From Camarhynchus parvulus (taxonomy: Eukaryota; Chordata; Aves; Passeriformes; Thraupidae), in assembly GCF_901933205.1 (NCBI RefSeq), contig NC_044572.1:27490501-27554500 (forward strand): a stretch of 64,000 bases of DNA. Reading direction: 5' to 3'. The notes under the pieces were generated by a model that saw only the letters and a list, made by a program, of their open reading frames with translations, did no database searches and was not told where the DNA came from. Position 1 is the first letter of the stretch; the number at the start of each line of letters is the position of its first letter. Below are positions 23,481 to 36,581 of this stretch, in pieces. The translations under genes and the position numbers were made by a program.

Positions 23481-26400
23481 AACACACATATTGAAACACA
23501 CTATTTGAAACTCGAAAGTCACAAAGGCAGTATTTGGTTATGTATTTTCCAGAATCTCCTCAATTTTCTAACTTCACTAGGCCAAAGGTTAAAGCATTAT
23601 ATGAAGTCTTAAAGACATTATGCATTTATGAAAGTAGACAGCAAGAAAGTGCTCTCTGTTAAGGTTTGGAATCCATGAATCATTGGCCTTTTTATAAAGT
23701 CTATACCTTTCTAGAAATGGCTATTTAATTCCATGCCACAGAGTCTGCATCAGAAAGTTGACAGGAAGAACAATTTATTATGAAAACCATCTATAGAATT
23801 TAAAAATTAACTAACAGACAATTACCATAAACTTAAATGTGCAACACATACTCACACTTCATTAAATATTAACTACATTAGAAACTAATTCCTAAATGTT
23901 TTTTGTAATTATTACATCCAGTTGAGTAGAGAAAAAATGTGACAGAAAAAAATGGCAGAAAAAAATTCTAAATTATACATTGAAAAATCTTAATAATGTA
24001 CTTTTTACGGATTACCACAAATGCTAAATCTCATAGTTTAAGCTTCATTGAGCAATGTATACTTCTATTCATTCTAAAAAGCCTTCCAGTACTTCAAAGT
24101 ATTAGATAAATAATCATTTTCTAAATAGTGAAGGATCAGTCCTTTTGCAAATTTGATTTAAGAGAGAAAATTATTGAGATAATAATTTTCCACAGAATTC
24201 AGTCCATCAAAACTGCTGAAATGATGCTATGTTATCAGGTCAATCAAATTTCCAGGTAGGTAAATAGTTTACTTCACATTCTTCAATTTTGCTAATGACT
24301 GATTATACCTGAATGCCTTGTGTAACTTAAAACAGAACTTCAAGAAGGAGAGAAAATCCAAGAGTGTCCTTTTATGGTATAATAATATTCTATTTAAGGC
24401 CATTCCAGAAAGCAACAGTACCTTAGGGGAAGCTATTGTGGCACATCCCAAGAAGTCTCACTAAGCTAAATAACAAATCCTATCCTTTTAAAAGACTGAG
24501 ATAACATTATACCACTTTAGCACAGCTCCTTTGGCTACATCACTTAGGAAATTGGAAATGTCATTCTCTATTTTAATTCACCTTCAGGAAAGAAGGTTAA
24601 CTCATTGGCAAGGAAATTTTAACAGGTCAGATCTTTCAAAATCAATAATGAACTGCACTGGAGATATCTTTCCAAAGGGATAACTTCAATTAAAACAGCC
24701 CTCACCAGAGATAATGAGTAGAGAAGGAAGGTTAGTGTTGGACAAAGAAACACTGGCCCCCTTGCCAAGTACGTGATGCAAAGATACTTATCGGCCTGAA
24801 TTATGCAGAAATATCTTCAAAAGGCCCTGAAAAACAGAAAGGTCATTTTGTCTCAAGGAGACTCTCTACAAAGGGGTAAGAGTGACTGAGAACCTTCCCT
24901 AATAATTTTTAAAAACTTATCAACATCAAAATGTTCACTGGGCTCAGAAACAAAGAAAAAAACCTGTTATGGGAATTTCAATGTCACAAAGGACATTGAC
25001 AGTGATCATATGGCCACTGTTTATTTTTCTGGAGGATGTACAATAGGTAATTATCCACCCAGGCTACATTAGCAGTCATAAAGTCTCCCTCACTTTCTTC
25101 TGATGCACTATGGAAAAGGCAATGTATTCAAGCAGGGACACATCTGAATTTCACCTAAGTCTCCATCATAATGTAAAATTTGACTCAATTCCAATTTTAC
25201 CGGAGAATTGGAGAAGCTCTTGCTTCTTTTTAAAATATAAACTTTATTATTAGATAACAAAAAGTGCCTCATGGGGAAGTATAATAAAACAACTATAAAT
25301 CAAATGCAGGAGCCTAAATTTGCCTACCTTGACCCCAATATTGAATTTTCGATTCCAGTGCCTTTTTGTCCCTCTTCTTACTTTATTATAGTACTATGTA
25401 GGATGCTTCTTTTCCTTTAAGTTAAAAATAGCCACAGTCATCTAGAAAATGGTCACACTTTAAGAAGGGCACATTTATTTGTTCAACAGCAGGTTATTGC
25501 AAGCAAAGGAAAGCTCAACCCTGTATGAGCTGAAACCCTGAAAGAAACAAAATTCAGCTGGGTAGCAAAGAGAATAAAATATACTCCCAACCACAGGAAT
25601 CTTATTATTATATGCAAATCACAGCATTCTGTTTAATTAGTAAGCTCTGCATTTTTCCTTTCAGTTTAGATTTTTAAAGGCAATGAAGATATTCCAGAAA
25701 AGGCGTTTATAGCAATAAGAAACCTGACTTCATGCCAGTCAAAGGGAATTTCACCAGTTTAGCATAGGACCATTTATATCTATCTTATCAGGCAGGCCAT
25801 TGTAAAATAAAAAAGGAACTCAAATCAGAAAAGAGACTTCTTTCTTTCAACCATTCAAACAAACCACCAGGAAGACAGAATTCTCTCCCTAGAAACTTTG
25901 AGAATGAAACTAGATGCTTTTCTGGAAGATACATTCCATTACTTACGATAATTTTGTTTCTCTAAGATTCAAACACACCTGACCTTACTATGCCAGATGT
26001 TGTGTGATTCCAGAGACCTAGAGTGTCCAGGTGCTACTCCACAGAGCTCACAGGTCAGATTGGGCTCAGGGGATACATTGGCTACATTGAGATATGTACA
26101 ATGCACACGCAGAATAAACAACTTGATGACTGTAAGCATGTTAACTGGACTAATGTTTTTCTTTGATTGCTTGCTTTGGTGGTTTTTCCTGGAAATTTTT
26201 ACATCAAACAGAAAAAGGGAAAACTGTAGAGAAGAGCCAATAAGAAGTGTGAGTGCAACTTAGGTACTGCAACAATAAGAAAGGCAAGAAGAAATGTCTC
26301 AACAGTCAACCAGAAAAGGAAAAGAAATAAAAACAGTGGATTTCACAAACACAATCCCCCTAATTTAGTTATTTCTGAAGCTGCTACTGCAGGTAGCAAG

Positions 26401-29400
26401 TCTTCAACTGTTTCAAAATCTACTTGCTTCAGTTAGGCAGGAATTTTTAATTGTTTTCAAAACAGATAGTAATTGTGCAATCCACAAAAAATAGTTCAGT
26501 ATTTTGTTGCAGAACACCTAAAGATGTTCACACAAGCATTTGCTCACTTAGCCCTGACCCCCTGCTTGCAGACACTCCAGCCTGAGCAGTGCTGGCTGTG
26601 CAGGCACACTGCCCACCCCTTGCCCGGCAGCAGCAGCGCAGGGGGAATGCTGCTCACACCCCTGATGTGAGACTGGCCTTCCTCCAGTCACACTGGCATT
26701 GCTACAGCCAAGGAGCATCCTAGCCTAACCCACAGGCAAAAGGCATTCGCAGAAGTGGCTGCTGCTGCCAGATGAGCCATAGTCCAAGCATCCCTGGCAG
26801 TTTGCCACAGCCATGGCATCTCTTATGATCCCGTGTTAGCTATCGGTGATTAGGTGAGTGGCCATATGGGTGCCATGCTGCTCATCTTTCCTACTGTCTC
26901 CTTAAAGCTGTGGTTTATAAGGTCTTGTCAGATCCCATTACTGAACCACAGCACCTCACCAAGCATTCAAATTAAGACACTTGTTGCAAGTCCAGAATTA
27001 AATTTAAGTTAGATGCTAACTCAGAGTAAAAATACCATTACTAGATCAGGAAGCATTCTTCCAGAATAAATTAATTTGAAGCAGTCTATTAATATTATTC
27101 AAATAATCTGTTATGATTCTATGTTAACAGAGTAAAATATGACAAAAAGCTGTTTGAAACATGCTAGTGGGTGAACTTGCTTTCTCGCCTTTTAAGGGAA
27201 CATAAAATAAAACACATGCTGTCTACAAACCAGTATTAAAGCTGCAGAGAACACCAGTTTATGAAGTAACTGAGTATACTGATTCATAAATTTGAATTAA
27301 ATTTATTTAGATCAGTAGCTCTTATTGAACCTATATTTTGATTTTTAAATAAGGAGATACACATTACAGCGAGAGATTTGAAAAAAAAAACCCAGCTCTT
27401 TTAATGCTTTGCTTTTTCAATAATTCAAACACTAATAGCTAAAATCCAACAATAGAAGTTGAGACAGTGATTCTATTACTTCCTTGGTGGCCTTTAAGAC
27501 CTTGGTTTCAGTCACTAATCACAACACTAAAAGACCTTTCTCTATTATTAGGAATTAGGAATATCAGGTTTCATACTTTCTCTGAAAGAAATAGAACACT
27601 TATCCAAGTAAATTTAGTATTATTTGCATGTTTCACTTCAAATGCTCTTTATAGCCAACAGGATTTTCACTTCCAACATCTACACAGGTCAACTGTATTA
27701 CGCAACCCGCAGACAAGAAATAAGCCAACGCAAGAGATTTCCCATAAAATTACCCTAGGTTTTCTTTAGATAATAAAAATTATCTGGAATGGTTTGAAAT
27801 AAAATTATTCTTCTAATTATTCATCAGATTCTTTATGTTTCTTTGAAACTTACCAAATGTAAAAGTTAAAAAAAAAGAATAATTAAAGATGTTTCTCTAA
27901 CAGGGGATGTCCATATTTCCATTGTGCTGCAAAAACCATCAGGCCGATGTCTTGATTTTGGTTTGCAAGAAACATTTGCAAAGTATAAAACACTTGCAAA
28001 GCAGAGAAAGATGGACTCATTGTCACCACATAAAACCCTAGAAGTTTCAAGAACAAAAATAAGGATGTTTCCCTCCCCATCCCATTACTCAGATACATAC
28101 TCTTTTATCAGATGGCACAAAGCATTCCCAACAAATGTACTGCATGATTTAAAAGAAATCTATTAAGAATAACTCAGTCCTAACTGAGGCTTTACATCAA
28201 CATTTCAATATAAATGGCATATATAGCCCCTCTTTTGGACATTAAAGGGTAGATTTCTACCACACATACAATAGTGGCAAGGGAGGAAGGCTGTTTCTGT
28301 TACTTTGTGGTACCCATCTGTTCAATACATGCAGTCTATTTCTATTCAACGATGCTTACTTATTCCTGGTATTACTCTAGCCTTTAATGAGGTTTTAATA
28401 CATATGGACCTCCTAGAGTTTTAACTGAAAACATGGTGAACACTACAGGGAATTATTTTAAAAATGGAAATGAAAGTGTTTTGGGGCTACAGCGTTTGGA
28501 AACATTGAGATTGCAGCTTGACAATTTTGATGGGGAGCAAAGAAAATTACTTGCCCAGAGACAACGACGTCATCCTGAAGAACACAAGATTAATTTTCCT
28601 TTCTCCCACCAACATCAACTGGAAGCAATGGAAAAAGGTACAGCTGCACACTAAAAAAAATCTATATTCTGCAACAATACTGTGATCTAAGAATTTATTA
28701 CTTCTAACAGCACAGCACAGAACTGGATCCCTGAAAATTTGCTTCAACACACAGAATTCAAAAGATCAGTGACAAAACCAAGGGCTTTCACGTTCCAGCT
28801 CAGCGCATTTTTGGTTCACGGGAAATACACAATGCATTTCTTTGACAGTGCATTATGTGTCAGAACTACTTTCAAAGTCAAGATAATACAATAAAAGTTT
28901 CCATGATACGTGCATATTGAGAACAAACATTTCAAAAGACGTTTCATACTTTTAATGGCATTTTCAGTCGGTTAAAAAGATTATTTTCTCAATCAAAGAG
29001 AATTCCATTAATATATTTCAGATGAGACACAAGACCACAGCTACAATCCATTGGTTGCAACCATCAAAGCCTCACAGGAGCACACATACATGCATATATA
29101 TGTATATATGTATAAATGTATATGTGTGTGTGTGTATATATACATATATACATGTATATAACAATTTTACAAGCTAGTTTGCTTTTGTCTGTATATTTCA
29201 AGAGGTCCAAGATGCTGGATGATTAATATCCATACAGGGAATTTTTTCTTGATCTGAAATCACATGCTTGCAGAGGTCTAGAAACCAAGTACAAGATATA
29301 TTTTTTTTCCCAGTAGTTCATGGAAGAGATGGACAAAATAGGTAGGTCAGTCATGTTCTCAGAAGTTAATCCCAAGTACACCTCCATCTTAAATACACAA

Positions 29401-31164
29401 CTGCATTCACAGTGTGACAAAATGAAATCTCTTGATTGATTTTCAAGATGAAAAATGATCCAACAAGCCTTTGCCTCCTCTAAACACATTCCTATGCCAC
29501 CTAAGCCGAAAGACCAGTGACTTCAGTGTTCACATAATGCTCCTACTGAAGCATCTTATGACAGGCTAACACTCCTAATGCACAGCAAGAGAGGAACTGG
29601 AGGCTTTGCAGAGAGGGGTGATGCCATTCAATGAGTTTGGCTTTAGACACATTAAGCAGCAAACACAAGTCAGCGCGAGCCACTCTCAGGTGACTGAAAA
29701 CCCCTACAAGCTCTGGGCCCTTGATTTACTACAACAGGCAGTCGAGGGCACTGAGCCACATCTCAAAGATGCACACCCTCCCTCAAATCCCTAGCCAGAA
29801 AACATTCTTCTAAACATACATCTCAGAGAAGACTTAGGCCATACTGTTCTCATGCATATGGAACCATGACAACTTTATTTTCCTCCATTCCTTAACATCC
29901 CCAACAAAGCCCTTTTCAGTAGTCAAAGTTTCATTGCAGATCTTGGATTAAACAAAAAAGCTTCCTTTAAATGCCAGTAAAGAGCAAAGGAAGCAACTGA
30001 ACTGACTGTATGCATCTCAGGCCTTCTCTTCACTCTTCTGATTCCTTAGGGTTCACTGTTACATCACCGTTTAAAAGTCTGGCTCACAACAGGCAGATCT
30101 CCAACACCCATTGACTAAGGGAGCTAGCACTTGGGAAGCTCATCACCCAAATGTCATCACATTAGTGATGACATCAGCTTTTCAACCATGTACAGAAAAT
30201 GTCCTAGATGAAGTCCATATTTGCAAGCTGAGCCCCAAAAGGCACTAGCAGGTGGCTGGACAGTAACAAGCAATGCTAAGCAGCAACTCCTCGTAGAGGC
30301 TTCCTGTCGTAGACATCCTTTTCACTAAAATCCTTTCTTTAGGATTTTTTCCTTCTGGGAAGCTGAGGCCCCAGAAACAAGATGTAAACAATAGATTGTG
30401 TGCTGCTGTGGAATGCAACAGGTGGGTCTGTGATAGGTCTCCTGTGGAAGTTTTGGTTCAGTGACCAGTCACAGCAGAGCTGGCTTGCGGAGTCTGTCAA
30501 AGCCAGCTTGTGTGTATTCATTCTTTACTTATTGTAAAGTTAACTTAATTAGTTACACTTTACTCCTTTCTTTTTTCTTTTTAGTATAGTTTAAATAGAT
30601 ATATATATCATAAAATAATAAATCAAGCCTTCTGATCATGGAGCCCATCTCGTCTCTTCCTTCATCCCAAAAACCCTTGTGACCACCGTCACAGCTTCCC
30701 TGTATTTTCTGCTGATGTCCTCCTTCAGAAACACAAGAAGGACTGCATGCTCCTCTGCACTCATTATTTTAGAAACGCTCTGATGATCATGCCAAGGTCA
30801 GAATGGTGACCTAGGGAAATCCTCCAAAACCAGTCCAGAAAGCACAGTAAGAGCACAGCTAGTAAATCAATCTACTTCACAACTGTAAACTTTATCATTG
30901 TCCTGGAAGCTGTGGCCTAAATAAATACACTAAGGCTGTGGGAAAACAAAATAAAACAACACAAAACCAAAACCATACCAAACCAAAGAGAAAACAAGAT
31001 AAAAAAAATCCAACTCTGGGGACAAGAGACGACCTACACGCTCAAACTGTCCCTGTCAGGGTGTTGTGATGTTCCTGAGGTCTGCTCCCTGTGAAAGGCT
31101 AGATTACTAGCTGGGTTATCAGCATATAGGCTTTAATATTTGGTCAGCCCTGAAGTGGTCAGGC
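23481..31164. other. Long non-coding intronic block
   Basis: AT-rich intron with a locally GC-richer patch at about 26550-26830 (CAG/CTG-rich, unidentified), a compound AT/TG microsatellite at 29089-29162, a small perfect hairpin at 30151-30174, and A-rich text at 30940-31010. An open frame at 28433-28654 has an unusual Gln/Arg/Leu-rich composition and is treated as a finding, not as a gene. No mobile element is recognised. Confidence 0.5.
29089..29162. repeat. Compound TATATG/TG microsatellite, self-complementary
   Basis: Alternating ATGTATAT-type units flank a central run of TG dinucleotides and then TATATACA units. The left part is nearly the reverse complement of the right part, so the tract can fold back on itself. 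It is probably length-variable. Confidence 0.85.
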
Positions 31165-31225
31165 AGTTAGAATAGATTATCTTTGTAAGTCCTTTATAAC
31201 AGAATGCTTCTATTCTATACTATAT
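31165..31225 (+). mobile_element. CR1 LINE extreme 3' end (plus strand)
   Basis: The segment GCAGTTAGAATAGATTATC then TTTGTAAGTCCTTTATAACA and TTCTATTCTATACT matches the CR1 terminus (Leu-Asp-type segment, GTAGGTCCCTTCCAAC-like block, then the ATTCTAT tail), with substitutions. The upstream text around 31140-31164 (CAGCCCTGAAGTGGTCAGG) probably belongs to the same element. It is a short, diverged fragment. Confidence 0.65.
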
Positions 31226-34219
31226 GACCATATTTTACCTGTGACTGATCTCCTTAATGAATAAATATCTATTACTTTGAAATCTACTAAGCTCTTGACC
31301 TCAACAATTTTATCATTCTCTAACTGTCTGGTGTTTTAGAAGAGCTAGTAATCCCTAAAGGAAAGAACTTTAAAAACCTTTATTTATTTTACAGGTTTTA
31401 TAATTACACAATATTCCTGTGAAAAACTGCATAGATCTGAGGTGTTGGAGACCCACACTGGGATTAGCATTTACACTTCTGCATACAAATAAGGTGGTGG
31501 GGACCCATGATGCTAAGATTTGGACAAGCCTTATTTTCATGAACTGACAATTTACAACAGTTTCTAATAAATGAAGGAGGTTTTTCAAACATAAGTAGAA
31601 TGAAATTGAAATTAAAATCATACAAAACAGGATGTTTCTCACAAAACATGTAAGAACAACTTTGAAACTTCTTATTGTAGGTGGTTATGCACAAAGAGCA
31701 GCAGGACATGGCTAGAGAGGAAAAAATTCACAGTAGTTATTACACAGAAAGGATTACCATTGGTTTAGAAAGACACAATTTGCTGGAGGCAAGGATAGTA
31801 TTTAGAGGTGGTATCTGTACATAACTGTCCTCATTTCATACTCTTCCCCAGGCATCCAGAAACAGGCAAGGTCACAGAAAGGATATTCTGTTAAATTCAC
31901 CTTCTTTTTTATTTTATATGAATGCTCTTTTTTTTAATCAGCATCTATAAACATCCATGCTGATAGAATTCTTCCTTCTACCCCAAATTATCATGTATGC
32001 TTCATTAAATCCATAAAAAAAAAATTCTTGCTGAAGTGTGAGGTGGAAGAGCATGAAAAGATGCATCTTATGAAGAAAGTATGACTTCAGAGGAAAATCA
32101 GTTGCATATAGAAACTCTAAAGAAAGCCTAAAAGAAAACTTCCTAAAAGTTCTTATTTTTTCAAAGGAAAAACAGCCAGAGCTACTCTAGGCTTTCCTCT
32201 TCTTTAGCTCTGGATATTTCAGTAAATCATATGCAAGATAAATACTTGTAGAACAGTTCTCTTCATTATTATGTAGATTTAGATTAAATGTCTTTCTATG
32301 ATGTAGAAACAGATGACATTTCCAGGGCTGCTGCTTCTTTTTGTTTTTTAAATACATTTACACCTGTGCATATGCACCTATCAAGTAACTATGGGAAAAT
32401 ATAAATATGCTATCAAGTTTTGATAAAATTTAGTTTACTTTTAGTGTCGCGTATACAAAACACCAACTGGTTGGATATGCCCTATTAATTAAGGGAGAGG
32501 GGAGGCAAAAGAATGAAAATTATGTAGGAAGATGGCAAAAATTCCCTCAGATCTAAACAGTGGAATAATTTACTCTTATTTATCACTCTAATCAATAAAT
32601 ATGAAAACAAACCTCACATAGCTCTACCTACAATCAGAATTTTAAGGCTTTATAACATGACAAAATTTTTTGCCTAATTGTTCCCTACTCAGAAAATATA
32701 AAGCAGCTCTCAAGCAGCAAATCTTTAAGGAGCCTGAATATTTTTCCATTTGAAGGGAATAAACCTCTCATCCCATAACAGCAAGACCCCATTACAGAAT
32801 GTGCTAATTGGCTGCACCCTTAGGGAGCTCAGCACACTCCACCTTTTATTTCAAGGCTGATACTGCACCTTAGCGTGAGGTTATCACATTAGTCAGTTCC
32901 TGTTGTGAAACACCATGTGTGAAACTAGAATGGAAGTGCAAAATGACCGAGATTCACTCTGACTTCAGTGTCAGCACAAGGTTCCTGTCATATGCCACTA
33001 AGTGCATGTGATATGTCTTTGCCCACCTTACTTACACAAGTATCACCAAAACTTTTCAGTTTGGATACTGCTGTCACCTTATGAATGCCTGTTGTTACTT
33101 CTTTCATATTAAAATGTGACTACCTCTTAGCACAAAATAAGTTATCATCTGTTTTTATTAGAATTTTCTTTTTTGGCTTTAGGAAGGTAAGAAACCCTGC
33201 AATAGATTGTAATTTTCACACAGCCTTATCCCTGCACATTTAAGTACAGTGAATAACATGGAGATAAATGTGCATTTGAAAGGTATGCCTGTTTTAACAG
33301 AGGCTGCATACTGTCATTTTGAAAGACGCAAAAAAAGATGGTTGAAGAAAATCAGGAAGGCATCAACTTTGTTGCCCATCTACAAACTGCTGTAGAATGA
33401 CCAGAGTAAACAATATTAAACCTTGAGATTCTTCACTGTAAAAGCTTAATGAGAAAGAACTGAATTATGCACGCACATCCAAAAACCCCTTAAAGAATGA
33501 AGAACCACTGTCCCTACTTCCTCAACATATGAAATGCCACCCAACTCCATGTGTGAAGCCTGAGCATAAGCTGAACAGCATCAGTTCCCATGGACTGAAA
33601 CACCCAGCTGGTACAATGAGATGTCTGATTCTTGTTGCATAATATTATACCAAGAATCGCAAACACATGAATTAATTATATACAACCTTTCTGAAAAACA
33701 TCTTTTTCAGAAAGAGGAAAAAGAAGAGATCCCTTTTATCAAATACTGAAGCATTCCTTATTTCTTTAGCTAGGTAGTCTGATATATGCACACACACTCC
33801 CATTTCATCAAACAGGCAAAAATAGGTGGGACAAAATGCTGTTTTTTAATACCTAGGCAATCTGCCTAATAGTATGGAAAGCTCTACCATAGAAAGAAAC
33901 CAAACCTAACCAAACCCCTAAAATGTGAATCTGCATCTCACATTCTCTCTTAGTCAGTTCTGCTATCATATTATAAACCTCAAATACTTCTGTTGCTTCT
34001 TTTCAGTTCAGGACACTGAAAAAAATCCCAAACTACATAACCAATGTTAGAAGACAAACTAAATGCACATTCATTGTTCCCTCTTCCACAGGCTTCTGAA
34101 ATTCCAAAATGTTGAAATCAGGCACAGAAATAAAATTTTGCTCTGAATTATATGAAGTAAAATTATAGTTAAAATAATAAAAAAATAACATTGACAAAAA
34201 TCTTTTATGACATCTTAGT

Positions 34220-34292
34220 TTTCAATCACAGTGAGTACTAATCAATTCTTTATAAATCATAAAGAATTGATTAGTACCCACTGTGATTAAAA
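34220..34292. repeat. Near-perfect 33-bp inverted repeat with 7-nt loop
   Basis: The left arm 34220-34252 and right arm 34260-34292 are reverse complements except for two transition differences; the loop is TAAATCA (34253-34259). It shares no sequence with the hairpin at 18871-18951, so the two arose independently rather than being copies of one element. Confidence 0.95.
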
Positions 34293-35527
34293 CTTAAAAG
34301 GGATCATGAACACCTTGTCCAATAATTGCACAATGCCACTGCATGGGTGGCATTTATGAAAAACCCCAGATATCAGAGTATTTACATGAAATTGATCCAG
34401 CCAAAGAAATATTTTAGATTTTTATTTTTCAAACTACTTTTTCATTCCATAAGGAGGGATTTTTAATTCTTCAGATACCTTATTGGATTAAGACACAGAG
34501 AGGAATGTAAATAAATATATATCTATCAGTCACAGTCTTGGGAACAAGAGAAAAATGAGGGAGCTGAACACATTCTCAGGTCAGTGGATATATCAGGCAC
34601 TACCATCCCTTAGATCCTGGTTCAGTTCATAACAACTCCACTTCTACTTCCTGAGCAATAATGACATTTCTGATAATATTCTCCAAATTGCCCCTCTGAA
34701 TTCAGACTTCATTACTTTTTTACTTTTTATGAGAAAGTTGGAATCTATTTAGTTTTTGGGGAAAAAAAAGGCAAAAAAAGCAAAAAAACCAAACCTGCAT
34801 TTAAAATCCCACTTCAAAGTGCCTATGTGCCTACATTTCTGCAAAATATCTTTATGGCTTACCATCATGTATAGCTTTTATTGTGTACTTCATTTCTCAA
34901 ATTTATTTTTTATTTTTTAAAGAAACTTTTTTAACAATTATAAATTCATCACTTTCATGAGTTTAGGGTATTTTATCTACTCTGATTTTGTATTATAAGC
35001 ACTTCACCTAATAGTTCCTTCTTTTTTCATTATCCTTCTACAAATTCAAAAAAGTTATTTTCAGGATTAGAGTTATTTTGGAGATTATTCTAAGTGATTA
35101 CATCAATGCACATTCCCTTTCTCAGAATAATGATTATTTGCTAGACATGACTGCAAGCCTGTAGCAACATTTGATGTTTCATGATCTCATAAAATTCATA
35201 CTGCTTTTTGCATATAGCTTCTATTTAAAAGCATTAATAAATATATTTGTAAATACCAGATCAGCCATTCTCTTTTTGTATTTAAGAAGGCTTTTTCTTT
35301 CATTGAATGTTTCTTTTTTTTCTGAGTGAACTTGGAAACATAGAAGTTGAAAAAAAGTGAGAAGAAAACAGTTACTAAATCAGTCTCTAAAAGGAATTAA
35401 TAAATAGACTGAATAAATTAGAAGATTGTTGTACCTGAAGAAGAGTTTATTCTTTGGAGTAAAGAGAAGTTTCATCTATATATCTGTACTTTTTCATTTA
35501 TTAAGTTGCAATGTCAAAGAATCATAT

Positions 35528-35546
35528 GGGGGGGGGGGAAAGGGGG
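35528..35546 (+). repeat. Poly-G run
   Basis: Eleven consecutive G, then AAA, then five G on the plus strand (C-run on the gene strand). It is unusual in such AT-rich surroundings and is probably unstable in length. Confidence 0.9.
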
Positions 35547-36216
35547 AAATTAATAACAGTTGTGATGTATTTTGTTTGTGAAAGAAAAAGAAACTCAAGC
35601 CCCAATGAGATTTCTACTATAGAAAACATATTAACCATATTGAGAAGAAACACTTCATGAACATGTTTTGACAGTAAAATAGGGATTAATGAGATTGTAA
35701 TTAGCAACAGTCAAAGACTGTTGGAGCAACAGAATAGATTTCTGAAGTTATTAGTGTACTACTTAATTAGTGGCTTCTATGAGCCATAAAAAAATGTAGA
35801 TACTTCATCTACACAACAAGAATTTAAAGGATAAGTCTAAGTGAATATCCTGTTTTGTCTACAGCATTACTTAAGCCTATTTACAAAAGAACTTTGTACA
35901 ACTGTAGTGAGGAAATCATAAAAAACCCAGGCGTGTTTAACTGACATTTCATGCCTATTATACAGCCTTGAAGACAAAATATAAGTCCAAGATTTTAAAA
36001 ACTTATCAGCTGAAGCAAAATGTATAATGAGGTATATAAAGGAATGCCATGATAGAAAACAGTCAAGATAACATTCCTTATGATCAAACTACCATCGATC
36101 AAAAATAATCCTTTTCTATGGAATATATCTATTTCTTGACATTAATGAATGATTTGGGAACTTTGTGTAATGGTGCAATGCTTATAGTGCTACAGTTTTT
36201 AGAGGGTTTGTTCAGA

Positions 36217-36244
36217 GGGAAGGGAAGGGAAGGGAAGGGAAGGG
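36217..36244 (+). repeat. (GGGAA)n microsatellite, G-quadruplex motif
   Basis: Six GGG triplets separated by AA dinucleotides. This satisfies the usual G-quadruplex pattern (at least four runs of three G with short loops). The G-rich strand is the template strand for THSD7A. Confidence 0.92.
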
Positions 36245-36554
36245 AGCCTTTACAGGCTTTGAAGACAAGGAGGATGAGCTACACTCCTCACATTGCAATA
36301 TGAGCAGGAGGAGAGGATTGTGGTTAAACTGCAGCACCAACCAGCTTAGATTTAGGGAAAAAATCTTACAGAAATGGTAAAGAAGTACTGAAATACTTTA
36401 TCTCATGATGTCACAGGATTCCTAACTCTGGAATTCCTGAAAAACAAGTGAAGATAAACACCCTACAGGATGCCCACAGTCAAATTAGAGGACCAACTCA
36501 CTCTCAACATGATGTTTCTATGTTTATGAAGTTTAAAATTTCTGTGTACAATGT

Positions 36555-36581
36555 AATTCCTGTCACCACGTGACAGGAATT
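36555..36581. repeat. Perfect 12-bp inverted repeat containing an E-box
   Basis: The arms AATTCCTGTCAC (36555-36566) and GTGACAGGAATT (36570-36581) flank the loop CAC. The palindromic E-box CACGTG lies across the loop at 36567-36572 and reads CACGTGAC, the form preferred by USF/TFE/MITF-type bHLH-zip factors. Function is not implied by sequence alone. Confidence 0.85.
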
